Translations under genes and position numbers: made by a program | Assembly: GCF_002205895.1 (NCBI RefSeq) | Contig: NZ_NJDE01000003.1 | Coordinates: forward strand, 124,001 to 188,000 | DNA from: Saccharibacillus sp. O23 | GTDB taxonomy: Bacteria > Bacillota > Bacilli > Paenibacillales > Paenibacillaceae | Reading direction: 5' to 3' | DNA length: 64,000 nt | Notes under the pieces: generated by a model | Seen by the model: the letters and a program-made list of their open reading frames with translations, nothing else | Told to the model about the DNA's origin: nothing | The model's database searches: none | In this document: in pieces, positions 16,193-24,550 of the stretch | Numbering within the stretch: the first letter of the stretch is position 1 | Layout of the letters: each line of letters starts with the position of its first letter

Positions 16193-19100
16193 TCAGAGCG
16201 AAAGGCTCTTGGGCAGATCGAATCCGATCGTCGTGCCTTGTTCGCCGCCTTCTTCCAGCCGAAGCGCCGCGCCGTGCAGCGCCGATAGACGCCGATGAAT
16301 ATTGCGCAGCCCTACCCCGCCTTCGCGCCCGGCCATGATCTCGCGGAATCGCTCGGGACGAAGCCCGACCCCGTTGTCCCACACGCTCACCGACACCGAA
16401 GAACCGTTATCCCGAACCGACAGGCGCACGATGCCCCCGCTCGATCGCTGCATCACCCCGTGCCTTACGGCGTTCTCGACCAGCGGTTGGATGCACAGCG
16501 GAGGAACCCGCACGCCGACCAAGTCGTCCGCCTCGTATTCGAACGTCAACCGTTCGCCGAATCGGGCCTGTTCCAACGCGATATACGAACCGACCAGCTC
16601 CAATTCTTTGTGCAGCGGCACCAGGCGGTCCCGATTGCTGAAATCGAAGCTGCCGCGCAGATAATGGCTCAGCTCGATCAACAGTTCGGTGGCGCGATCC
16701 GGATCGACCGGACAGGTCGCGATAATGACGTTCAACGCGTTGTACAGAAAATGCGGCTTGATCTGCGCTTGCAAAAAGGCCATCTCCGCGCTGACCGCTT
16801 CTTCGGCGGCCCGGCGCATGCCGATGAGCGTGCGGACCCGCGCCCGCAGTTCGCCGGCATCCACCGGCTTGCCGAGAAAGTCGCTCGCCCCGGCATCGAA
16901 CCCGGCCCGAATGTCTTCGGGCAGACTCCGGGCCGTCAAGAGCAGGATCGGCAGCTCGGCCAGCGAACGCCGTTCGCGCAGGCGTCTGCACAGTTCCAGC
17001 CCGGACATGCCCGGCATCATCCAGTCGGTGACGACCAATTCGATGCCCGGCGTCCGGTCGAGCAGGTTCAGCGCTTCTTCTCCGCCTTCCGCGGCCCAAG
17101 TCTCATAGCCTGCCGTCGCCAGCAGGTTATGCAGCACGCGGCGGTTGACCGGGTCGTCGTCGACGATCAGCACGCGGCCCGCTTCGCCGGCAGGCGGATC
17201 AAGCCCTTCCGTCGGCTCGGAACCGGCAGGTTCCGCGCGCCGGCCTTCGGGAACGCCTGCCTGCTCCATCAGACGAAGCAGACGAGCCTCGCTTTGCCCC
17301 GCTTGTTCGGAAGACACCGGCAGCGTGAAGAAGAAACTCGTGCCGGTGCCCGGCTCGGATTCCAACCAGATACGCCCGCCGCCCAATTCGACCAATTCCC
17401 GGGTGATGCTGAGTCCGAGACCGTTGCCCGCCATGCCTTCCGGCGTGTCCAACCGTTCGAAGCGCCGGAAAATGTCCGGCCAACGCTCGCGTTCGATGCC
17501 GATGCCGGTATCCGATATTTCGACCGTTACCCAATCGCCGGACGCCGTCCCCCGAACCCGAATCTCGCCTTTTTCCGTATACTTGACCGAATTGCCGAGC
17601 AGGTTGTAGAGAATTTGCCGCAGCCGGTCTTCGTCCATCGTGACGTTGGGCAGGTCTTCCGGCCATTCCCGGACGATCCGAATCGGTTTGCCGACCAGCG
17701 CATACTCGATGACCTCGACCACCGACTGCACGACCGACGAGAGCACCAGAGGGCGCACGGACAAACGAAGCCGTCCTTCTTTCAGCTTGGCGAAGTCCAA
17801 GATATCGTCGACAAGCAGCGATAAACGCTGGCCCGTCGTCATGATCATCGCCAGATTCTCCTGCTGCTTCGACGAAGCCGGTCCGGCCGCCCCTTCCAAC
17901 ATCGAACGGGCGATATTGATGATGCCGTGCAGCGGCGTGCGCAATTCGTGCGACGTGTTCGCCATAAACTCGTCTTTTAGCCCGTCCAGCGTCAGCAGGC
18001 GATCCGACAACCGTTCGACGTCCGCGAACGCGCGTACGAAGCGGCGAATGATCAGAACGGTCTGCGCCAGCACGAACAATACCAATTCGTAGATCACCAA
18101 CCAGCGCGTATCGAATCCGACGGCCAGATCCGCCAGGCTGAGCAGAATGAACATCGTGATGCTCATCAAGCCGATGGTGACCAGATCCAAGTCTTCGGGC
18201 TTTTTGCGAATCCAACGAACCGTGACGGCCGTCGTATAGACGACGCTGATCAAACCGACGCCCAGAATGACGTATTCCATGCGGGAGAAGACTTCCATCG
18301 GCAGCGCAAGCGCCGCCAGCGCTCCGGCCGCCGCCAATACGGCGTACCCGCGCATCATATAGCGATGGATCGAACCTTTCATCAACTCGTTCATGTACGC
18401 GATCAGCATCAGATAGATCAGATTGGCCGAGACCGCTTGGAGCTTCATGACCGCATAATAAGGCAGATCCGGCAGGAAAAATCCGATCAATTTCTCGCCG
18501 TGGGTCAGAATGTACAGCGCGCCCAACATGCTGAACAGCCCGAGGTAGAGCTGCGGAAGTTCTCTTTTGTGCAGGACGTACAGCAGCAGGAACAGCAGAC
18601 CCGGCAGGAAAAATCCGAAAAAGGCGGCAAAATCCCGAGCCCAATCGGTCTGCTTGTCGCGCAGGATCACGTTCTCCGGGCCGATCGAAATCGAATCGAC
18701 GATTCCGCCGGACGCATAACTGTAATTCGCGACTTGAACGATCAGCTCGACCGCGGAACCGCTCAGATGCGAGATGCCGATATAAGGCAGGTTCGTTTGC
18801 GTGCCGGACTCCCGGTTCGGCGCAGGCACGCCGCTCGCGCCGATCTCTTCGCCGTTCAAATAAGCGCGGCTGGCCATGCGCGCATTGTTGATCTTCACGC
18901 CGTAATCTTCGTCCGCTTTGCGGCCCAAATCGACGATCAGCCGATACGTTCCCGCTCCGAGCGGGCCCTCGGGCATGGCGGAATTCCAAGCCCCCGGTAC
19001 TTCGAGCGTTTCTCTGCCGGACGGCGCGGCCCGATCCGGCGCGAAATCTTCCGGCCCCAACAGCACGCCGGGATAGAATTCCCATTTGCCCGCCAGTTCC

Positions 19101-19261
19101 GCCGCTCCGCGTTCATCGTAGTCCCAACCGCTCAAGTCGATCCGCCCGTCCGCCGCCTTCGGCAGATCGCGCTGCGAGACGAGCATGTCGGCTGCGACCG
19201 CGGCGGGCACGCCCAGAATCAGGATCAGACCGAACGTCAAGATCAGCCATTTTTTTATCAT
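16193..19261 (-). CDS. Hybrid sensor kinase: 7TM-DISM, HisKA core, receiver, and a second LytS-type core
   Basis: 1022 residues. In order: signal/TM (1-25); extracellular jelly-roll sensor (about 35-200); seven membrane helices (about 210-410); HisKA with SHELRTP (His438) and HATPase (NSVKYTEKG, DTGIGI, GNGLGLSI); a receiver domain (about 705-820; VLIVDDD, phospho-Asp in VVTDWMMPGMSG, Lys in LGKP); then a second kinase unit of the LytS/His_kinase type (QAQIKPHFLYNALN with its His, PLVENAVRHG, DNGVGL). The ligand is probably a carbohydrate-like or envelope signal, inferred from the DISM family. The two receiver genes follow downstream on the same strand. Confidence 0.9.
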   Translation of the reverse strand: MIKKWLILTFGLILILGVPAAVAADMLVSQRDLPKAADGRIDLSGWDYDERGAAELAGKWEFYPGVLLGPEDFAPDRAAPSGRETLEVPGAWNSAMPEGPLGAGTYRLIVDLGRKADEDYGVKINNARMASRAYLNGEEIGASGVPAPNRESGTQTNLPYIGISHLSGSAVELIVQVANYSYASGGIVDSISIGPENVILRDKQTDWARDFAAFFGFFLPGLLFLLLYVLHKRELPQLYLGLFSMLGALYILTHGEKLIGFFLPDLPYYAVMKLQAVSANLIYLMLIAYMNELMKGSIHRYMMRGYAVLAAAGALAALALPMEVFSRMEYVILGVGLISVVYTTAVTVRWIRKKPEDLDLVTIGLMSITMFILLSLADLAVGFDTRWLVIYELVLFVLAQTVLIIRRFVRAFADVERLSDRLLTLDGLKDEFMANTSHELRTPLHGIINIARSMLEGAAGPASSKQQENLAMIMTTGQRLSLLVDDILDFAKLKEGRLRLSVRPLVLSSVVQSVVEVIEYALVGKPIRIVREWPEDLPNVTMDEDRLRQILYNLLGNSVKYTEKGEIRVRGTASGDWVTVEISDTGIGIERERWPDIFRRFERLDTPEGMAGNGLGLSITRELVELGGGRIWLESEPGTGTSFFFTLPVSSEQAGQSEARLLRLMEQAGVPEGRRAEPAGSEPTEGLDPPAGEAGRVLIVDDDPVNRRVLHNLLATAGYETWAAEGGEEALNLLDRTPGIELVVTDWMMPGMSGLELCRRLRERRSLAELPILLLTARSLPEDIRAGFDAGASDFLGKPVDAGELRARVRTLIGMRRAAEEAVSAEMAFLQAQIKPHFLYNALNVIIATCPVDPDRATELLIELSHYLRGSFDFSNRDRLVPLHKELELVGSYIALEQARFGERLTFEYEADDLVGVRVPPLCIQPLVENAVRHGVMQRSSGGIVRLSVRDNGSSVSVSVWDNGVGLRPERFREIMAGREGGVGLRNIHRRLSALHGAALRLEEGGEQGTTIGFDLPKSLSL

Positions 19262-19361
19262 GGTTCATTCCTTCTTTATCTATAAAAATTGCACAGCGGC
19301 GACCGACCTGCTACGCTGGATGCACGTTTACGGATGACGGACAGAATAAGGAGGGGCGTCA

Positions 19362-19946
19362 TTGAAAGAAAATCCGAGAAAACAGCAAATCGTCGACGCC
19401 GCTTCGCGCGCGATCGCGCAAAAAGGGTACGCGGACGCCTCGATCAAAGACATCGCCGCCGAAGCCGGCCTGCCCGCTCCCGGTTTGATCCATTACTATT
19501 TCAAGACCAAAGAAGACATTCTGCGCGAAGTCGTGCGCCGCAGCCGTCGGCTGTACGAAGCGCATTTCGGCGCCATGTTCGCGGAAGGGACATCCGATCC
19601 GTCCGGCGAAACCGAAACGGTGGCGCCCGACCGGAGCGAACCCGAAAAGCACGAGCCCGAATGGTACAAACTGCGCTATGAGCTGTTCGCTCAAGGACTG
19701 CGGAATCCGGAACTGTCCGGCGACGTCGCCGAACTGCTCCGCATCGGGCGCGAAGGCATCTCGAACGTGCTCGGCGGCACGCTCGACGGCCTGGACGACG
19801 AAGAAAACGAAGCGCTCTCCGCCGTTCTGCTCGCCTGCTTCGACGGGTTGGCTCTTCAGAAGCTGCTTCAGCCCGAACTCGATCTCGAGAGGGCTTACGC
19901 GCTGCTGGAATCTCTGATTATCGGGCAGTTCCCGGCTTCGGAATAA
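19362..19946 (+). CDS. TetR/AcrR-family transcriptional regulator
   Basis: 194 residues. The N-terminal helix-turn-helix (about 8-50; AIAQKGYADASIKDIAAEAGLPAPGLIHYYF split over two segments) is typical of TetR. The C-terminal ligand domain contains an acidic insertion around residues 70-100. The start is TTG at 19362, 7 bases after GGAGG. It faces away from the hybrid kinase gene and ends 14 bases from the GNAT pseudogene. Its targets are not evident. Confidence 0.85.
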   Translation: MKENPRKQQIVDAASRAIAQKGYADASIKDIAAEAGLPAPGLIHYYFKTKEDILREVVRRSRRLYEAHFGAMFAEGTSDPSGETETVAPDRSEPEKHEPEWYKLRYELFAQGLRNPELSGDVAELLRIGREGISNVLGGTLDGLDDEENEALSAVLLACFDGLALQKLLQPELDLERAYALLESLIIGQFPASE

Positions 19947-19960
19947 GGGCAGCTTGTCCG

Positions 19961-20897
19961 TTACGAGAAACGCGCATCCAGAATCCGGCCCGTTTCGACG
20001 AAACCGACTTTGCGGTATACGCCGTTGGAGTCGGGGTTCTGTTTATCCGCGTACAGCATCGGCGTCAATCCTTCGCGCAGCAGCTTGGCGCAAAGCTCGG
20101 CGACCAATCACCTTTCAACTCTTGATCAGAGGTTTACGTTTTCCTGAAACGCACATGTTTCTAGTGCGTTTCAGGGGAGCGTAACCTTACCTTTAGTGTT
20201 GATAAGGTAAAAAAGCGCTGGCGTAGCCCCGCTTGCGGCACTCCGACGGCGTATACACTTCGTTCATTCGGCGATGCCGTTTCGAAGCGGAAGCGAGCTG
20301 CGCCATCGCGGACGGAACGCCGTCGACTTCCCAGAAGTAGACGTTGCCCGATACGGCCATCTCCGCCGCGCTCTCCGCGAAATGCTCGGCGGCGCGTTCT
20401 TCGCCGAACGCGTCGCGAACGAATCCCGACAGAAATTCCGCGATTCGGGGCGCGTCTTCCGAACCGGTCGGGCGCGCCCGTCCCGGTACGCCGGACGGCG
20501 CCCTAACGTTCTCGCACGCATACGCGACCAACTCCATATGTTCTCCCCACTCCGAGCCGCCGCGCTCGGCGTACGCAGCCGCGAAGACTCGCACGTCTTC
20601 CGGATCGCCGCTGATTCCTCTCAAACGGATCTGCCGCCGGTCCAACTCGTCCGACAAGGCGTCGATCCGTTCTCGGCGCTCTTCCGGTTCCAGCGCCGAA
20701 TCGAACCACATCCAACCGTTCCGATCCGGCATCCAAGTCAAAGCCGCGCTTCCGTCCGCCGCTTTCAAGCGCAGCGCCTCCGGTATGTATCGATGCAGCT
20801 GCATCAGATTGCAGCGCACCTCGTCCTGCCTGAACGGACGACTGTCCAGCACTTCGTCGTCGCTGCCGAATTCCGTCCATTCGACGCGTTCTCCCAT
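19961..20897 (-). pseudogene. GNAT acetyltransferase gene split by a 106-bp insertion
   Basis: The 5' part (20897 to about 20214) encodes a helical N-terminal region and most of a GNAT domain, ending at the acetyl-CoA motif RKRGYASA. It then runs into FLPYQH and a stop at 20193. The missing end (LVAELCAKLL ... DSNGVYRKVGF ... ARFS, stop at 19961) lies on the far side of the insertion in intact frame. Removing 20108-20213 restores an uninterrupted frame across the canonical RGYAsALVAEL motif. GGAGG stands 8 bases before the ATG at 20897. The truncated 234-residue product lacks the end of the acetyl-CoA site and is probably inactive. The substrate is unknown. Confidence 0.9.
20108..20213. mobile_element. 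106-bp palindromic foldback insertion (MITE-like)
   Basis: The element is symmetric end to end. The core hairpin is CCTGAAACGCAC (20143-20154) and GTGCGTTTCAGG (20164-20175) around ATGTTTCTA. Outside it, AGGTTTACG on the left matches inverted GTAACCTT on the right, and the ends carry ACCTT..TCAAC on both sides. It interrupts a GNAT gene exactly between the codons for RGYASA and LVAEL. No transposase gene is encoded, so movement would need one in trans. No clear target duplication is seen. Confidence 0.85.
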
Positions 20898-21108
20898 TCT
20901 CTTCTCCTCCTTGTGCCGATTCGTCATTCGTCGGGCCATAAACAAAAAGCTCCGTCCGGGTAAGGACGAAGCACCATATCGCGCCGGCCCCCGCCCTGCG
21001 GACGGATGGAAATTGCCGACATTGTATCATCAGGGGCAAAAGCCGTCAACGAAGCGGCGGAAATCGGCCGCTTCGCCGTACATAACGACCGACGGCGCGT
21101 TAAGCGGA

Positions 21109-21723
21109 TTACCGAGCCGTCGCAGGTCCGGCTTCCAGCCAAGCGAGAAGCCGGGCTTCTTGCAGACGGTGATGCCGGTAATGCATCTCCGTCAAGCGCA
21201 GCCATTCTGCGGCGGTCAATCCGCCCAGGCGAGGATGCAAAGCCGTTCGCTGCGAAGCCGAACGCGCGGCTTCCGGTTCCAGTTCCCGCAGCGCTTCGAG
21301 CACTTCTTCGAGCGCGGCCCGGATCTGCGCTTTGCTGCCGGGTTGAAGCGGCGTGTACTGCGGCGAAGCCGGAACTTTGACCGGATCGGGCGGGAAGCTG
21401 CCGGCACGGAACGTCGCTTCGCCGGCTTCGGTCTTGCCTGTCGGCGAGTCTTCCTCCGACGGAGCGGGAGCCGGCTCGGACGCCGTATCCGCGTCCGCCA
21501 AGCTTCTGCGCGCGTTCTCGAACTGCATGCGCAGAGCGGCTTGAGCCAAGTGCAGCAGCATTTGCCCGAGCGACCATTCGTCGTCCGCAGGCTGACGCCG
21601 CAGCTGTTCCAAGCTTAGAGCCTCCATTTGCTCCAGATAATGAGCCGTCGATCGTTCGACGCTTTGCAGGATAGGGCCGCCTTGCGAATCGGAATCCAGG
21701 TGTTCGGGTCGGTTCGAAGTCAT
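21109..21723 (-). CDS. DinB-superfamily protein
   Basis: 204 residues, a four-helix bundle of the DinB/YfiT type. Signature pieces are DEWSLGQMLLHLAQA and HPRLGGLTAAEWLRLTEMHYRHHRLQ, which supply the His residues of the metal site. An acidic, Pro-rich insert (about 75-110) separates the first helices. Family members act as metal-dependent thiol transferases (for example with bacillithiol), but many are uncharacterised, so the substrate is open. An AAGGAGA lies upstream of the ATG. It is transcribed toward the GNAT pseudogene. Confidence 0.75.
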   Translation of the reverse strand: MTSNRPEHLDSDSQGGPILQSVERSTAHYLEQMEALSLEQLRRQPADDEWSLGQMLLHLAQAALRMQFENARRSLADADTASEPAPAPSEEDSPTGKTEAGEATFRAGSFPPDPVKVPASPQYTPLQPGSKAQIRAALEEVLEALRELEPEAARSASQRTALHPRLGGLTAAEWLRLTEMHYRHHRLQEARLLAWLEAGPATAR

Positions 21724-21766
21724 GGGGATCTCGTCTCCTTGTCGTATCGGATAATCCTATTCTAGA

Positions 21767-21802
21767 CGAACGCTCCTGACAGCTTATTGTCAGGAGCGTT
21801 CG
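21767..21802. terminator. Strong 15-bp hairpin, probable terminator
   Basis: CGAACGCTCCTGACA (21767-21781) pairs perfectly with TGTCAGGAGCGTTCG (21788-21802) around a 6-base loop. It lies 70 bases past the stop of the minus-strand response regulator. There is no clean T run on the minus strand, so it may instead stabilise the mRNA end. Confidence 0.6.
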
Positions 21803-21872
21803 AAAGAAGCGTCTTTTATTTTTGTACGTCTACAGCAGCAGGCCGACGGCATCCGTCAGCGGATGCGGATCG

Positions 21873-22589
21873 TTACAGATACGCTTCGATCAGCGACCGT
21901 CCGTTCGGCAGAACGCGGTATCGCTGCACGGGACGGCCGATCGTGCCGTAAATCTGATCCATTTCCAGCACGTTCATGTCCGCGAGGCCGGCGAGGTATT
22001 TGCCGGCCGAGACGCGCGAGATGCCGGTCGCGGCGGAAATCTCCTCGCCGGAGAACGAATCGCCCGGAACCGATTCGATCGCCTGCCAGACGGCGCGCAG
22101 CGTATGCTTGGTGAATCCTTTGGGCAGCGGAGCGCCCGTCAGGCGAGCCGGCGCGTCCGACGCGCGGCCGGTCAGCGCGTCGAGTTCGGCCTGATCGAGG
22201 CTGGAACGATCGCGCAGCAGGCGATTGCGCTCGCGGTAAGCGCCGAGCGCGTCTTTGAACCGGCCGAATTCGAAAGGCTTGATCAGATAGTCCACGACGC
22301 CGTTTTGCAGCGCGCGCTGAATGCTGCTCTTGTCGCTGGCGGCCGAGATGACGATGACGTCGACCGGAAGATCGCGCCGGCGAATCTCGGCCAGCAGCTC
22401 CAATCCGTTGTCTTCTTTCATGTACAAATCCAGCAGGATCAAGCCGAACGGCTCTTGATCCAACCGTTCCAGCGCCTCCTGCGGCGAACGCGCCCAGCCT
22501 CCGCAGACAAAGCCTTCGACCTGTTCGAGATAGAAGCGGTTCATCTCCGCGACCATCGGATCGTCTTCGACGATCAACACCTTAATCAT
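21873..22589 (-). CDS. CitB/DcuR-family response regulator
   Basis: 238 residues: receiver domain (about 1-118; Glu8/Asp9/Asp10, phospho-Asp54 in LILLDLYMKEDNG, Lys in LIKP), a linker, and a C-terminal helix-turn-helix (about 165-215; SGEEISAATGISRVSAGKYLAGL) of the kind used by DcuR, CitT and DctR to bind promoters of C4-dicarboxylate or citrate genes. It starts 4 bases after the stop of its kinase gene. No transporter is adjacent, so the regulon lies elsewhere. Confidence 0.88.
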   Translation of the reverse strand: MIKVLIVEDDPMVAEMNRFYLEQVEGFVCGGWARSPQEALERLDQEPFGLILLDLYMKEDNGLELLAEIRRRDLPVDVIVISAASDKSSIQRALQNGVVDYLIKPFEFGRFKDALGAYRERNRLLRDRSSLDQAELDALTGRASDAPARLTGAPLPKGFTKHTLRAVWQAIESVPGDSFSGEEISAATGISRVSAGKYLAGLADMNVLEMDQIYGTIGRPVQRYRVLPNGRSLIEAYL

Positions 22590-22593
22590 CCGC

Positions 22594-24237
22594 TCAATCC
22601 ACTCCGTTCTTCGTAGGATAAGGCAGTTCTACCCGAAACCGCGTACCTTCGCCCGGCTCGCTGCGGAAAGTCACCGTGCCGCCGAGCCGATTCGCGCTGC
22701 GGCGCACCAGATACAGCCCGACTCCCCGGTTCGTCCCTTTGGTCGAACTTCCCTGATCGTACAGCGATTCCGCGACTTCCGAAGCGATGCCGATCCCGTT
22801 ATCTTGCACTTCGATCTCCAACCAGCCTTCCGCGTAATCGAAACCGATCTCGATCGCTTTGGCTTGACCTTCCGCTCTCGGAGCTTCCATCGCGTTTTGC
22901 AGCAGATTGCCGACGATCGTCACCAATTCGCGCGAGACCGCCGGTTCCCGCGCTTCGGGCAGCATCCCGTCTTCGCGTACCCGCAGACTGATACGCGCTT
23001 CCCGCATCAGACTGAGTTTGCCCAGCAGGAAGCCCGCGATGACCGGGTCTTTGACCTGTGTCACGACCGCTCCCGCTTCGATCTGAAGACTCGGCACGGC
23101 TTCTTTCAGATATTCTTCCAATCGGTCGTAGCGCTTCATATGGGTCAAGCCCATGATGATATGCAGTTTGTTCATGAACTCGTGCGTCTGCGCGCGCAGC
23201 GCGTCCGCATACAAAGAAATGCCGGATAGGCGCTCCATCAACATCGCGATCTCCGTCTTGTCGCGGAAGGTGGCGAAGGCGCCTTCGACGCGCCCGTCGA
23301 TAACGACGGGAACCGCATTGACCAGCAGGGCGGTTCCGCCGCGCTCCACTTCCAGATCATGCACCGGTTCGCCGCTCTCCAGTACGCGATCCATCCGCAG
23401 CAGCGACAGGAAATCTTCTTCCCGTTCGCCGGCATACGGCGCGTCCTTAGCGTCGAGATCGGACTCCGAAGAGGCGAGTTCGTCGCCGATGCCGATCAGA
23501 CGGCGGGCTTCGGCGTTGATCAGCGTGACGCGCTGCTGTTTATCTACGGCCATAATCCCTTCTTTGGCCGATTGAAGCATCGCGCTCCGTTCTTCCAGCA
23601 GCCGGGCGATCTCTTCCGGTTCCATGCCGAACATCACGCGTTTGAGTTTGCGTCCCAGCAGCACCGCTCCGCAAATTCCGAGCAATCCGCCGAGCAGGAT
23701 TCCCGCGTACAGCATCCACATGTTTTGTCCGACCGCCGCATGGACGCTGTCGAGCGACAAGCCGACCGCCACCGCGCCGATCTGCCGGCCGTCTTTTCCA
23801 TAAATAGGCGCAAAAGCCCGTACGGAGCGTCCCAACGAACCGCTCGCTTCCGAGATCGTTTCTCGTCCGTGCAGCGCCGGTTCTTCGTCTCCGCCGGAGA
23901 AATGCTCGCCGATCCGCTCCGGATTGGGATGCGACAACCGAATGCCGTTCATATCGATCACGACCACGAACTGAATGCCGTTCGTGGTTCGTACCTGTTC
24001 CGCGTATTCTTGCACCGCTTCGCGCTTTCCGCCGGGAGACAAAGCTTCCTGCACGGTCGGCGCATGCGACACCGTGCGCGCGATTCCGACCGCCTGCTGC
24101 TCCAATCCTTCCCGCGTATGACGGGAAATCTCCAGACTGATCATCGCGTACAAAGCCGATAAAGCCAGCGCCACGACCGCCAGCACCATCAAGGTAGTCG
24201 TCGTTTGAAAGCGTACTCGATACCGACCGATTTTCAT
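22594..24237 (-). CDS. CitA/DcuS-family sensor histidine kinase
   Basis: 547 residues. TM1 (about 15-33), an extracytoplasmic Cache/PASc sensor (about 35-170), TM2 (about 173-195), a cytoplasmic PAS domain (about 215-330), a SpoOB-type dimerisation helix with the phospho-His in THEFMNKLH, and an HATPase with DNGIGI and GVGLYLVRR. CitA/DcuS kinases sense citrate, fumarate or related acids in the periplasm-side Cache domain. The RRXXHXXR-type ligand motif is not clearly present, so the ligand is uncertain. It forms an operon with the response regulator and faces away from the ATP-grasp gene. Confidence 0.88.
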   Translation of the reverse strand: MKIGRYRVRFQTTTTLMVLAVVALALSALYAMISLEISRHTREGLEQQAVGIARTVSHAPTVQEALSPGGKREAVQEYAEQVRTTNGIQFVVVIDMNGIRLSHPNPERIGEHFSGGDEEPALHGRETISEASGSLGRSVRAFAPIYGKDGRQIGAVAVGLSLDSVHAAVGQNMWMLYAGILLGGLLGICGAVLLGRKLKRVMFGMEPEEIARLLEERSAMLQSAKEGIMAVDKQQRVTLINAEARRLIGIGDELASSESDLDAKDAPYAGEREEDFLSLLRMDRVLESGEPVHDLEVERGGTALLVNAVPVVIDGRVEGAFATFRDKTEIAMLMERLSGISLYADALRAQTHEFMNKLHIIMGLTHMKRYDRLEEYLKEAVPSLQIEAGAVVTQVKDPVIAGFLLGKLSLMREARISLRVREDGMLPEAREPAVSRELVTIVGNLLQNAMEAPRAEGQAKAIEIGFDYAEGWLEIEVQDNGIGIASEVAESLYDQGSSTKGTNRGVGLYLVRRSANRLGGTVTFRSEPGEGTRFRVELPYPTKNGVD

Positions 24238-24550
24238 CCGTCCGCCTCCTTGCGTCCCTCCGAATCATGAGGCATTATAACCGATTCCCGAGCGGAGCGC
24301 GATGAACAAGCCCACAGTCGCGGGTCTGCCGGAACGTTCGAAGAGCCCTTCCCGATCCGCTAGAAAGAGATTCGCCTCTATATCCAAGATAGTTGCACGA
24401 ATAATGTCGATAAAATGAACCTTTTTAAAATCGAAAGGTCAAAATCATTCAGATAAAACCTTCCTTCAACCGATATATACTTCAAATTTGATCGGATGCC
24501 GGTCAAAAGTCCCGCTTTTCTATTCAATCGAACAGGAGGAACGCCCGTCT
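24238..24550. other. Divergent intergenic region between kinase and ATP-grasp genes
   Basis: 313 bases. On the minus strand a TATAAT (24279-24274) lies 37 bases before the kinase start, without a good -35. The right half (24370-24510) is AT-rich and should hold the promoter of the ATP-grasp gene, but I see no consensus sigma-A pair; a sporulation sigma factor is possible. No gene is seen. Confidence 0.4.

Noticed and set aside
19954-20184. Small plus-strand frame beside the TetR gene
   Set aside because: It is opposite the clear 3' end of the GNAT pseudogene and crosses into the foldback element.
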